NCBI GenBank assembly: GCA_003971905.1
Contig: RSEE01000099.1
Span: forward strand, 124,001-188,000
Length of the DNA stretch: 64,000 bases
Source: Moniliella sp. 'wahieum'
Lineage: Eukaryota > Basidiomycota > Moniliellomycetes > Moniliellales > Moniliellaceae
Direction: 5' to 3'
Of this stretch, positions 1 through 13,132 are shown piece by piece (the stretch's first letter is position 1; each line of letters begins with the position of its first letter). A model generated the notes under the pieces. That model was not told the DNA's origin. It searched no databases and was given only the letters and a program-made list of their open reading frames with translations. A program made the position numbers and the translations under genes.

Positions 1-1
1 A

Positions 2-175
2 CCGTCGCCCCGGTCGGGTCCGAGCCCAGCGTCGGTGGTCAAGTCGGGTGGGCCGGTGCTGGTGTGGTGGGACGAGGGCAAGGCGGCCACGACGCCAGGG
101 GAGATGAGGGCGTTGCTGGATGCGGTGGTGCGGCAGCAGGAGCAGGCCAAGCCTTCGGCGTGTGTGGTTATGTGA
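2..175 (+). CDS. C-terminal end of an unidentified CaaX-box protein (partial)
   Basis: The window opens inside a forward reading frame with no stop from base 2 to the TGA at 173-175. The visible 57 residues include a hydrophobic strand (GGPVLVWWDEGKA) followed by a charged helix rich in Gln and Ala. The chain ends in Cys-Val-Val-Met, a canonical CaaX box. A terminal Met in such a box normally directs farnesylation, so the protein is probably attached to a membrane. The rest of the gene lies upstream of the window, so the family cannot be named; small GTPases and inositol phosphatases are among the fungal proteins that end this way. The sequence composition is coding-like. The next gene on the same strand starts about 430 bp downstream. 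Confidence 0.55.
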   Translation, partial: PSPRSGPSPASVVKSGGPVLVWWDEGKAATTPGEMRALLDAVVRQQEQAKPSACVVM

Positions 176-604
176 TATGCCGTGCCCAGTGGGCGAGACG
201 AATCGCGTGGGACGAGCAGGGAGGCAGCGGGGTGGCAGGGATGGAGCGAAGAGAGAGTGCGCCATAGAAGTTAGCGGCAACGGCTGCCAGTCACGACATG
301 TGCACACCTACCTAGCAGGCGAGGTGTTCTGGGCGCTGTGAGATTGAGATGTGAGATGTTAGTTGCCGATGGCGGGGACTCAGTTTGTATAGGTCCCGCC
401 ACGTCACACGTGAACTCACGTCGCCGGCCAAATTTTGACAGCGGCGGCTCAGACGATGGATCAGATCTCGGTGTGTACCCACAGCACGCCCACCCGCCTC
501 CGCCCGCTCGGACCGCCCCTCCGCCTCCTCCGCCTCCTCCGCCTCCTCCGCCTCCTCCGCCTCCTCCCCTCCTGGCGCGCTCCCTGGGCATCGCATCTGC
601 GGGC
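176..604. other. Intergenic region with a CCTCCG microsatellite
   Basis: No gene is seen between the CaaX protein and MID1. A polypyrimidine microsatellite at about 499-571 repeats CCG CCT CCT. It can be read as a proline run on the plus strand or an Arg/Gly run on the minus strand, and long ORFs across it arise from the repeat. MID1 probably starts just 3' of it. Confidence 0.5.
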
Positions 605-2578
605 ATGCAACGCGCCGCGCAGACGCCACGCCGCCTCTTGGACATGCGCGCTGCTCGCGCTGCTCGCGCCTCGGCGCCCTCCCGCCGCCGCTGTCACCAA
701 CCCGGCCGACGCCGCTGCCCGGCCCAGTCGGTCCTGGCCAACCCGGCGCTGTCGCCACCCGCCGTCGCGGCCCACCCCACCCCTGCATCGTCCGTGCGCT
801 CCTCGAGCGCACTCATGAGCTCCAGCTCCAGCTTGAGCACGACCACGACCACGTCGCTGTACCAGCTGCCGCTCCAGTCGCCCATCCCGTCGATTGCGCC
901 GTCGCCAGGCCAGAGCGTCGCGCTGAACGACTCGGTGCCTGTCCAGACTTCCATCCAGCTTGTCGGCGGACTGGACATGGACAGCGACTCGACGACCCAG
1001 AACAGTCTCGACACCGCCTTGTTCTTTGCCTTGGCTCCGCCAAGCTCAACAGGGCAGGTACCAGAGGCCTTCGTCACCCTCTCAGCCTGCTCGGGCCCCG
1101 AGATTTATCTCGACGATCCCGATGACGGCAATGTCGCCGACACCTTTCTCGCCTCGTCGTCAGCACCGACCCAGTTCGCCCATGCCCTCCCCGGGACAGA
1201 GCAAGTCCACCACCACCACCGCCTTGAATGGGTTTGCCTTCCACCGTTTGTCCGCCGGCTCGGCGTCGGCGGGGTGTACATTGGTGTCTACCCGCCCAAG
1301 AACACGATGGGCCAAACGGGCGAGAGACAGTTGAAGTGACCGCGTCCTATGTGCGCTCGCCTATGACGTTTGTTTTATGGCATGTAACCCCCGTCACGCC
1401 AATGGAAAGCGTACACGCTCGAGCTCGACGATACGGATATGGTCACTGCCATGCTCTCTGCCGCGCCGCGGCAGCACATGATCGGTACGGCGCCTAGCGC
1501 TGGCATCATGCTCAGTCGCACCTCTGATGCACCGAGCAAGTACTTTAACTCGTCCGCCTGTCCATCCGTACCGCCTTCTCGACTTTTACGACGCGCTGCC
1601 CGATGCCGGCAAAAACATTGTGACCAAGACACCAGTTGCGCAGCATCCCTACCGGCTACGGTCCCCAACGAACGCAATTCACCATCCAGCCCTTGGAGCC
1701 TGATACCAACTACACTGCCTGGCTCACCACCGACCCGGATTGGCCACCGCAACAGGCCAACCTGCAGTACGGACCGGCGATCAAGTTCAAGACCAAAAAC
1801 AACCCCAACTGCCAGCTGGTCAGTGGGCTGGATTTTGCCCCGACGTGGCGTACGCCACGGCAGTCGGACCGCAGTTTGACCTCGGCATGGCCTTGGGCCA
1901 CATTGAGCAACCGTGACGGTGTGCTAGCCAACTTCTCCAAAGCGGTATCGACGTTTTCCTGTGGACGGACCAAGGTCGGTACTCGTACATTGCCACTTGT
2001 CCCGACTGCATCGTTGCCTATCGCGTTGGCTGTGCGCGATGGCCATTCCACGCTGTGTCGACACGCCGCCCGGCTGGCCCCAGACCAACTGGACCGGCGT
2101 CGGGAGTGGGGCGCGTTCCCTTACAACAAACCGTTGTCCGCCAAGCGCCAACCGGCTCAATGCTTCGTTTGGGTTTGCCGGTCCATTTGGCGAGTTGCTG
2201 CCTTGCCTCGACATTTGCCATTTGGTCGCGATCAATTGCCCTCCGTGGTGAATTGGGTGGTCCGAATTGGGGCGTGACGGCGCAAGAGATTATGGCATTT
2301 GCCGATGCCGATCGCCAAATGGCTATGTCAAGCACGACTTGACCGACGAAGGCGCTGGGTCCGACGACCAGCTCTGGGGCGGCCTGCGCAACTATGTAGC
2401 CACCGACGACTTTGGCACATCCTACTGCAACGCCCTTGGCGTCGACTCGTACCTTCGCGAGTACATTACCAATTCCCTAGCCAACGTGGCTGCCTTGCCT
2501 GTGACCCCACTGCCCCCCACCACTCCCTCCTCTACCTCCTCCTTCTCCTCGCCACTGTGGGCACCGCACTTGACATGA
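605..2578 (+). CDS. MID1: Mid1-like stretch-activated calcium channel regulatory subunit
   Basis: Mid1 pairs with Cch1 in the fungal plasma membrane or ER and admits Ca2+ during mating, wall stress or ER stress. The N-terminal part has a leucine/alanine stretch near 650 that may be the signal peptide, then Ser/Thr-rich sequence and a family-like block FFALAPPSS..VTLSACSGPEIYL (about 1020-1115). Next come a jellyroll-like part with YTLELDD (about 1410) and NYTAWL (about 1700). The cysteine-rich C-terminus is the best evidence: YSYIATCPDC, then WLCAMAIPRC (about 1980-2052) and GELLPCLDICH..NCPP (about 2190-2250), which is the Mid1 cysteine spacing. The reading moves among all three frames, with breaks near 1230, 1400, 1640, 2000, 2150 and 2270. 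The start is uncertain; 605 is the ATG nearest the putative signal. It converges on the next gene with an 80-bp gap. Confidence 0.8.
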
Positions 2579-2657
2579 GGGTATGACGAATGCATCCAAT
2601 AAGCACGCACACTAAGTAGAAAAAAAATACACACCATCCCCATGGCCAACATGCTTC

Positions 2658-5600
2658 TCATGAACTGGCTTGCTCTGGCATAAGCGAATGCGAAAAGTCT
2701 TCTTCGTCTTGCTCCACGTGCGACGGCATCACCCCCCGGCTCGCCGTTGGCTTGGACGAAATTCGTGGGTATCTGCGCTCGTTCTCTGACCTGGCTGCAC
2801 GCCCACTGCCCGCTGCCTTGTCAGCCTCTGCCAGCTTGGAGGCAGATAAAGAGGACATTGGTAGCGGTGTTAAGGGGCAGCAGCGGGCTTCGGCTGTCTC
2901 CTCCCGACGGCAGAGAGCGAGGTATCGCTTCGCCGGATCGTCGTCGGTCCGCGCGACGAGGTGGAAGCCACCACGTAGCGCAACCCCCCCGTTCGGCGAA
3001 GTTGGTCCAATTCGGTCTGCTGCGCCTCCAGTTCGGCTCGTAACTGTTGATTCTCCGCGACCAACTTGTCGTCCAAGGCATCCCGCATCCACGGGCGGTG
3101 CACCTGCCCCGTTGGCCTGGGCACAGGCGCGAGTCCAGGCCGAGCACGCGCCTGGACCGAGTCTAAGTTGGTTTGAATCAAGGCCAAGTCGGAGCAGAGC
3201 TCTTCGATCCGCGCCTGTTCTTGGTCCAGGCGCTGCTGGGTCTCGTCCAGCTCGGCTTGGGTCCGAGCCAAAGCGGTCTGGGTCGCACGCAACGTCTCCT
3301 CCCTCGTGGCCGCTGCGGACGTGAGCCGTTGTACCTCGTCTTTCATCTGAGCAGCGCGTTGCTCTGCCTGCTCCGCTCTTGCCTCGGCCTGGTCCACGCG
3401 AGCTTGGGTGCGTTGCGCACACGCCAACTGGCTCGCCATCTCGTCCCGCTCCAACTGCGCTTGCTCCCGCTCTTGCTGCGCACGGTGCATCTCATCCTTG
3501 ATCCTCACACGCGCTCCCTCAGCCAGCTCGGCCACCTCCAAGGCTCGACCAATCGCCATGCGAGCCGCATCCCGTTCGTCCCGGGCGCGTGTCAACTCCT
3601 CCAACCCCTGTTGACCTGCTGCATCCAACATGGGCTCAAAACTCAGCCGCTTCGTTACGCGCTTGCTCCCGTGCCACCAACAGGCGTCGCTCGGTGTCCA
3701 TCTCAGCATGAGCCAGCGCCTGGGCCAACGTATCCCCACGACCTACCTCCGCCTCCAACTGGTCCAACATGCCATCCTTCTCGGCCACCCACGTACCTTG
3801 CGCGTCCCGCACAGCCGACATGAGATGGCCCAACAACCCACGCATTTCCCGCACTTGCCCGCCCCTTCGTTCAGAGGAAAATGGAGGTGACCGTTCGCCT
3901 CCCCCACCTGGGCGGTCTGGGGCGGCGGCACTGGCTCCCTGCCCCATCTCCTCCGACCACGAGACAAGCGCTTGGTCCAACGCCTGCGCCATAGCCAGTA
4001 CCTCTTCCAGCGCCCCCTCACTTCCGTCCTGGCTGGCCGAGCCAAGACCCACACCAACACCGCGGCCAAGCCGCCTTGTGCGAAACCGATTTCCGTCCGA
4101 CCTGTCGCCGTAGGTCCGGGTCGCGCACGTCGCGTCCAACGGAGGTCTTGTTGGGACCTGGCGTACGCGGCGTTGCCGACGGCAAGGGCAACGGCAACGG
4201 CACCGCTGATGGTGATGGCGGTGGCGGTGACAGTGGTGGTGACAGTGGTGGTTCTCCCGTAGCACGATGGTGAAAGCAGAGGGCACAGGAGGCGGTAACG
4301 CAGGGCTAGCGATGGCAACCGGACTAACTGGTCGTCTGGATGCCCTAGCCAAGCTGGGTCGATGATGCAACGGAGACGAGCTGTAAGGCACTTGGTCTGC
4401 CGCATGGAGCGATACATCGCTTACCGATCCCGTCGAGTCACATGTGGGAGAAGCAGCTTGCGCAGCAGCCTGGGGCGAAGGCGGGGCGCGATTTCGGGCC
4501 CTACACTGGCATCGTGAGGTCGGTGGCCAGGAGAAGGCGAGTGAGGGACATACGTGTCGGTAGTTTGGTGGTCCGACTTGTCTCGTCGGGCGGGGGGATC
4601 TGAGATGGAGACGTGTCTCGATTGGCTGGCGAAGGGTAGCTCCGTCTTCGTGACGACGCAGACTTGAAAGAGGTACGCCAAGGCGGCTCGAGTTGGGTCC
4701 GCGCGCCTTTTCTTCGGAATTGGACGAGGCGGGCGAATGGCCTGCGAGACAGGGGCGCAAGAAGGAGCTGGAGGAAGGTGATGCGCGTGGTTTCCAAGAC
4801 AGTTCTTCAGTAGGACGACGTTGGGTCGTCTGTGCCGTTGCGGTAACGGGCGCAGGAGCGGGGGTAAAGAATGCAGACGAGTCGGGCAGGAACCTACTGG
4901 GCTTGGCCGTGGTGTGGAACGAGGAGGGGAAGAGGTGCCGGCCGGGTTTGCCCCGCTAGAAAGAGCGGTACCAGGCGATCGATCAAAGCTGAGTAGAAGG
5001 AAGATGCGCGAGGCGTCTCCTCCCGCCGAGCAGCTTCGAGGCCGCGCTGAAGCGACAAGGCCTCCCGCTTGAGCGTGTTGATCGACAGGCTGATTTCGTC
5101 GTCGTGTACACCGGGCGTGCTGGCAGGGCGTCGGGCGTGACGAAGGGCATGACTGAGGCTGCGGTCGATGGTGCGGTCGATGAGGAGGGTGGCCCTCATC
5201 TTCGTCGCCGCTACCGCTACCGAGGAGGGGGGAAGCATAGGCGGACTGAGAGGCCGGGCTGGTGCTGGCGCCGAGGGAGCTGAGCCGGTGGCCCTGGGCG
5301 TCGCGTGTGGCGAGGAGGCGGCGACGGGGGACACTGTCCAAGGCCGAACGCTTGCGCCGAGCAGGCGGCAGATCCATCCCAGCAGGCGGGGGCGAGGCAA
5401 GGGTGGTGGAGGGGGTGGAGGTGGTGGGTGGTGTGTTGATGGGCTCACTCGCCAAGGCGCTGGTCTGCTTTCCCGCGTTGGCAGCCGCGACGCGCAAACG
5501 AAGCTGAAATCGAAATCACGTGCACACCTTCCAGCTCCGCCTCCCACTCGCAACGCTCCCACTTCTCCAAAGCAGGCGTGCTTGTGGTAGTCCCCAGCTG

Positions 5601-5663
5601 CTGTCTGTCGAGGTGCCGTGGGCAGCGCTCGCTACTACTATACACCTCCATCTCTTCAATCAT
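2658..5663 (-). CDS. Large coiled-coil protein, function unknown
   Basis: I do not recognise this family. The gene reads leftward from an ATG at 5663 (MIEEMEVYSSS) to a stop at 2658, in pieces that change frame several times. The N-terminal part is rich in Pro, Ser and Thr with a basic patch (PPARRKRSALDS). A first helix lies near 4990-5110 (SINTLKREALSLQRGLEA). A Pro/Gly-rich middle follows. From about 4050 to 2990 there is a long heptad coiled coil rich in Glu, Gln, Ala and Arg (for example QLERDEMASQLACAQR and LDETQQRLDQEQARIEELC). The length is about 950-1000 residues. Such architecture is typical of spindle-pole, kinetochore or cell-polarity scaffolds, but no signature supports any of these. 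Its start is 72 bp from the 3' end of the left GAPDH gene, on the same strand. Confidence 0.6.
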
Positions 5664-5690
5664 CAGCGCAGATATGGCACCAAAGGCCCG

Positions 5691-6870
<1,180 letters not shown>

Positions 6871-6905
6871 GAGGTACCGTATCCTGCCTTACCCCGGATC
6901 CCCCT

Positions 6906-6913
6906 CTTAAATA
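6906..6913 (-). promoter_or_regulatory. TATA-like box of the left GAPDH gene
   Basis: On the minus strand the sequence reads TATTTAAG followed by a G-run, about 100 bp upstream of the ATG at 6807. The right copy has TATATTAAGGGGG at the same distance, so the core promoter elements match although the surrounding promoters differ. Confidence 0.6.
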
Positions 6914-8670
6914 CCTACCTGGGCCGCATGCTCGCTAGAGGTTCCCATGGTCCTGCACTGCTAGCCCTCTGAATATTAGGCTTAGGTGGAAGGAGAGCAA
7001 GTTGGGCTTCAACTGGTGCAAGTCCCCACCTACAGCACACGGCTGTAGTCACTTGTCATGGGACTTCGGCAGTGGGGAAGCCGGGTTGGGGTTTCTGTGC
7101 AAATCTACGGCTGCCGATGGCTTAGCACGTGTCAAACTATACCAGGAGATATGTACGATGCTGATGCACTGATGTCGATGATGTCGATGATGATCGATGA
7201 CATGTGCTGGGACGAACAAGGCGATACGATGGAGTCGAATGCTCGGATTGAAGATGCGCCCACTGTAAGGCAGTTGTTGGTTTGATTTGCTGCCCCTAAT
7301 TAGAAGCTGCGCGGCTGAAGCTTGAAGCATGAAGCTTTTTTAGTAGCTTGCGCAGGGCCTATTTAACTTAGCGTGTCTTGGGTTGCCTGTCTCGTGACCC
7401 GGCAGGTCAGCGTCAGCGCTCAGAGCCGCTCAGCGTAAGAATACTTGATAATAGTCGTCAGAATACATAGCCTGTGGTATTTGTATGTTCGGGTTAAGTT
7501 GATCGCCACTTCAGCCACTGCTCATATAGTGGTCCGAGAAGAGAGTTGTTTGTGTTGCACGTTGAGTGCACCACGCCCCCCCCAACGTCCAACCACGGTC
7601 TCAGTAGCACCAGTGGAGCAGCACTCTTAGGTCTTAACGGGAACTTGGTACCTAAGGCTTTAGGCCTTACGGGCCTTAGGACCCCGAGGCCTCAGCTTCA
7701 GCGCCGCATCATCGATCCGTTCTCAGTCGGACAGCAGCAAAACAGACTAATAAGTGGATGGGCTTGTTTTGAGATCTAAGACCTGTGGGCCGCTGGGCCT
7801 GGGGGCCTGAGCCTGAGGAAGGGCCCGAGTCAATACTGAGGGTACTGAGCACGTTGACCCTCTGTTTTGCATCGATGAACGAACGGGACGAACGTTATGA
7901 ACCCTTCTTCTCTCCTGTTGCTATTCGATTCTGGGTACGACCGACCCAAGCTCGCCGGTTTACCAGCTCCTGGGTACGCGCGGTTACCCGGTGTGTTGAA
8001 CCAACAGGCGACAGAGTAGGCTGATATCAGGCGTGAGCTACGTCACAGCGCCCGCACGGGGCAGTGTGCCATCCTATCGCCCGAATCAAATTCACCTCCG
8101 CGGCGCAGTGGCGGGATTGTGTGCCTGAGGCTGGCTGACGCGTGAAGCTGGCAGCTGGCAGCTGGAGGCCTGATCGACCTGATCGATGATATCGAACCTC
8201 GAAGCGCAGGCGCAGGCAATGCCCTGCCCAGCCGGCCTTGCCTTGCTCCTTCCTTGCCTTGCTCCTTGCCCCGCGCCCGGCGAGCCACACCACATGTTCT
8301 TACGGCCGCCGACAGGGACCTGGCAAGTGCGATGGACGAGATGGGCAAAGAAAGGTATTAGGTTGGGCCAATCATTAATCATTAATCAACCGCGCACACA
8401 GTTCCATTGCTATTGCACCATGTTCCACACCGGTCTAAGTCACGCGGCTAGCTTAAGACTTTGGGGCCTCTGTGGTCCGACGTCTGCCAAAAGCCCAGTA
8501 TTCTGTCATGAAACGTCTGAACCGGACAGTTTATCCATCGTACCTCCCGGTTGAGTTCAACAGCTGAACACGCCCACGTGTCCTGGGTCCCATTAACGTT
8601 AAACGTTTAACGTCTAACATCTGCTGACGCACGGGCCATTGATCCTTCGGAGGTATGGAGCCCAGGTAAG
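6914..8670. other. Spacer between the divergent GAPDH genes
   Basis: No convincing gene is seen here. The spacer holds both promoters. It contains several self-complementary words: AAGCTTGAAG (about 7318), AGGCCTTA/TAAGGCCT-type words (about 7650-7690), CTGGCAGCTGGCAGCTGG (about 8150) and stacked GTTAAACGTTTAACG (about 8596). Short ORFs on both strands lack family features. Confidence 0.5.
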
Positions 8671-8678
8671 TATATTAA
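8671..8678 (+). promoter_or_regulatory. TATA box of the right GAPDH gene
   Basis: TATATTAA followed by a G-run lies about 100 bp upstream of the ATG at 8774. The leader between them (AGAGCACATCTCTACTCC, then ACAACTACTACTACAACAACA) is pyrimidine- and CA-rich, typical of highly expressed fungal genes, and is shared with the left copy. Confidence 0.7.
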
Positions 8679-8707
8679 GGGGGAGCTTGGGAGCGAGGGA
8701 GACGATT

Positions 8708-9901
<1,194 letters not shown>

Positions 9902-11033
9902 GGTCCTGCCGTTCATACCATCTGTCTTCATAGAGCAGCTACAGTTGTGGAAACACAGTTCGCTAGAAAGGCTTAGACAGCTCATTACACACTTAGTCAG
10001 GTTTGTCGGGAACAGTCTCAATTCATCTATATGAACACAAGTCTCCAGTCCCAACCCTCCTGCCGGCGACCAGGTCGCATATGCCACACCATCGCATCGC
10101 CCCTCGGTTGACTGAAAATCACCTTTAGTACCTATACCTTCAGCCGTGCCCCCACGAAGCCAGACTGTGAAGTAATTTCCGCCCAGCCTCGAGCCTGAAG
10201 CTCAGACGACTTCATGCAAGCAAACTGCCAGGAGCGAGCTCCTAACGTTGAGTGAGTGATTAGGGACTTAGTGACATGCATACTAGACAAGCAAAGGCAA
10301 GCAAAGGGGGGCACGTGCGAGGCAAGGCTATAAATATGCTCCGCCAAGCCTCAGGTCTCAAGCCTCAAGCTTCAAGCCGCTCAGGCAGGCCCAATCTCAA
10401 AGATTAATACGGCCGGAACCACAGGGCTAGGACTCGAGCCAAAACTAAGGCCAGGACCAGGACTGGGGTAGGCTGGGGTGGGTCGGTAGGACTCTGGTCC
10501 AAGGACGACCACAGCCTGGGAACAGGGCGCAGGGAGGAGGTATGGCCAGGGGCAGGGATAGGGGGGGGGAAAAGGGGCAGGGAGGGGGCAGGGAGGGGGC
10601 AGGGAGGGGGCAGGGAGGGGGCATGGGCAGTAGTAAGATAGCAAAACGAAACAACACGCTGCAGTACAACATGGGACTCGGACCTTGACCCTTGATCTTG
10701 CCAACCATCCATCCTACCCAACGTACATGGCTAACTAGCCTTGAAGCTTGAACCTTGATCATGTCACGTTTTCCAGGGCAAGACTCAGTAGACTGGCAAC
10801 CTACAGTCGAACAGCCACCGCCACCGCCACTCGGACATCTACTCTTGGGGCGTCGTCGCCCCCACATGAGCGACAGGGGCAACACAAGCTCGCGGAGTAA
10901 GACGAGAGGGTAGAACAGAGCAGTCTCACGGGGGCAAGTCACCAAGGATACGGCCTGGCTCGGCGAGGCGAAAGGGGTAGGCAAGCGACCCACCACAGGT
11001 GCCGAACTGAGAACAACGACCCGGTCCATCATC
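9902..11033. other. Intergenic region downstream of GAPDH
   Basis: No gene is supported. The stretch has CAAGCTTCAAGC-type words near 10365 and 10743 and a G-rich minisatellite, listed separately. Pro-rich ORFs on the minus strand are translations of that minisatellite. Confidence 0.45.
10559..10625 (+). repeat. 11-bp G-rich minisatellite with quadruplex potential
   Basis: About five tandem copies of GGGGGCAGGGA follow a run of nine G and a short A-run. Every unit supplies two G-runs of three or more, so intramolecular G-quadruplexes are possible on the plus strand. It lies in the gap between the right GAPDH gene and the 3' end of the seven-helix gene. Confidence 0.85.
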
Positions 11034-12943
11034 CTACGCCACTAAGCCACTACGCCGCTCGACTGCGGACAACGGAAATCGGGGGAGGACGACTGGGCAA
11101 CCGCGTCGCAGGGCTATAGGCCAAGGCGCATAGGGGGTATTTCTTGGTGTGTAGAGCCAGGGCGCCAATGGCCAAAGGCATAGGAGGATCAGCGACCAAG
11201 TGGGAAGGGGGGAGCGAAACGGGGATAGACAGGCGGGATGCCAACTGGACCTCACCGCCCCGCCCCCCCTCCTCCCGCTGGACGTAGAACCATCCAGTGA
11301 TCCCGTATTTCCAACTGACGTTCCACGCTTGCCTGAGCGCGACACGTTGTTCCTTTTCCAAGCATTGAAAAACGGGTTGTGGTGCTCATGTATCGGATGC
11401 ACTGCTGTCGGTGACCAACTTGGACGAGGGGCGCCCGAAGGCCGGCGGTCCCCTGGTCCCAACAACGGCGTAGCAAGTGAGAAGGACAATGGGGCCGAAG
11501 AAGGTGTTCGAGCGGAGGGGGAACAAGGGGGCGCCTGGTTTAAAAAGTCCTTGAGGGACATGAGGTCTTGCGGCTGAGTTCGTCGGCGCGCCGGGGCAGG
11601 GGTAGCAAGGTCTGGTTCGCCAGGTGCCCCGAGTCCGAGGGAGGAAGCGGGTCCAGATCCTGCGCCAGGTCCGCATCGGGGCGGCGGAGCGTGGTGGTGG
11701 TGGCGGTATGAGTAAAGGTGTTGGTCTGGGAAGGGTAGTAGTGGTTTTCCCGATCGAAAAAGCGCGAGGTAGCACCCAAACAAGCCAAAATGCCCGCCAC
11801 CGGGAACACGTACATGAGCGATACCGATAGGTACGTGGCTACCTCGAGTTTCGACGTTGCGAGCACAGCCCAGTTGGCTGCGGTCAAGCCGGTAGGCACC
11901 CAGAACCCAAACGCGATGAAATGCAGGATGCGGACCAAGGTCCACCACAACCCCACCCTTCGCTGCGGCGCAGCGTACGCAACAGACGCGCATCCTCCAG
12001 CCGCGCGGTGGGTGTGGTGGGGGCGACCGAGGGCGCCAAGCGCAACACCGGATCGGGTCCAATTCCAATCAACCTTCGTATTTGAGCCAAAAGCCCATTC
12101 CCACGCGACGACCGCATGCGGAGCCATTGGCGGGACAGGCCCAGGTTGACATAGACCAGGGCAGCGACCGAGGTGGCGTAATGCGCATGGTCCCACCGCA
12201 GCCGTTCTATCGTGGCTCGCTGGCCCAGGATAAAGGTGGCAGTTTGACTCCAGGCAAGCTGGACACGCTCTTCGTTGTCGACGCGGTGGACGATGCGCAG
12301 GACGACGCAATAGCATGCGAGCGTGACACATTGCAATACCGACGGCGGGAGGATGACGAGGAACTGTTTTCGGCGACCAAACAGAGCCGAGGGCCAAAAC
12401 ATGGCCAGACGCATGATCAGCGCCCAGACGACGACCCAAGGCACAAGGAAGAGCATCAGGTCTTCCACCACATACAGCCCGTCGTAGGCACTGGCGGGGA
12501 TGCGCGCATTGACCATCTGGACCGTCCAGAACACTGTGTCAAAGACGGAGGCGACGAGGCCGAGCAGGATGGAGGCGGCGAGGAGCCAGACGATGGGCGA
12601 GTGGCGCTTGGCGCTTTCCAGTCCACCCTTGAGGAGGATGGTGGTGAGGAGCATAAACAGAACAGTGCAGAGGGAGGTGTAGAGGATGATGTAGGTGACC
12701 GCCAGACGCACGTCGGGCAGGCCCTTGACAGAGACGCAGCGGCCGCCCGTGCTTTGGTAGGCATAGGCAGCGCTGGCCAGGTCGATGTAGGCGCTGGTGG
12801 TGGGGTCGGAGGCGTTGAGGGAGGCGATGAAGGAGGATATTGACGTAGGTGTCGCCGCCAAAGGAGCATGGAGGCAGGGGGATGCCGTCCTGCAGGTAGG
12901 TGTTGTTAGGGCCGTGGGAGGCGCGGCGGAGCAGCTGGTGCAT
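11034..12943 (-). CDS. Seven-transmembrane protein of unknown function (GPCR-like topology)
   Basis: The chosen start at 12943 (MHQLLRRASHGPNNTY) leads into an N-terminal part with two cysteines (PPCSFGG and GGRCVSV) that is probably extracellular. Seven hydrophobic helices follow in order: ILYTSLCTVLFMLLTTILL, IVWLLAASILLGLVASVF, LMLFLVPWVVVWALIM, FLVILPPSVLQCVTLACYCV, YATSVAALVYVNLGL, ILHFIAFGFWVPTGLTAANW and LSVSLMYVFPVAGILACLG. Then comes a Ser/Pro-rich tail with SLKDFLNQAPP, ending near 11034. The arrangement resembles a G-protein-coupled receptor, but no receptor-class motif (STE2, STE3, cAMP receptor or Git3) is visible. Frame breaks occur near 12830, 12000 and 11570. The start could lie further upstream in a Pro-rich frame. 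Nothing in the neighbourhood hints at a ligand. Confidence 0.6.
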
Positions 12944-13002
12944 GCTCCATACTGGCCAGCCGGGCGGGCTGGAGAGGCGAAGAGATGGCTGCGGTGGCGG
13001 GG

Positions 13003-13132
13003 GTGGGGGGGGGGTGGGATGGGATGGCGTGGGATGGGATGGAGTTGGATGGGATGGGATGGAGCTGGAGCGGACGGAGCGGATGGGATGGCGCTGGATC
13101 GGACGGAGCGGATGGGAGCGGGGTGGGGCCGG
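13003..13132 (+). repeat. GGGAT-type microsatellite in the 7TM gene promoter
   Basis: Imperfect tandem GGGAT/GGATGG units alternate with CGGACGGAGCGG. On the opposite strand they read as TCCCATCCCATCC. It lies within 200 bp upstream of the proposed 7TM start, so it is either promoter sequence or the edge of its leader. Apparent ORFs through it are repeat artefacts. Confidence 0.75.

Noticed and set aside
338-1339. Poly-proline ORF starting at 338 as a full gene of its own
   Set aside because: Its first part is a translated CCTCCG microsatellite; only the part from about 605 on matches MID1.
5504-5527. 24-bp intron in the coiled-coil gene (GTGTGC...TTTCAG)
   Set aside because: Too short for spliceosomal removal; a one-base sequencing break explains the frame change better.
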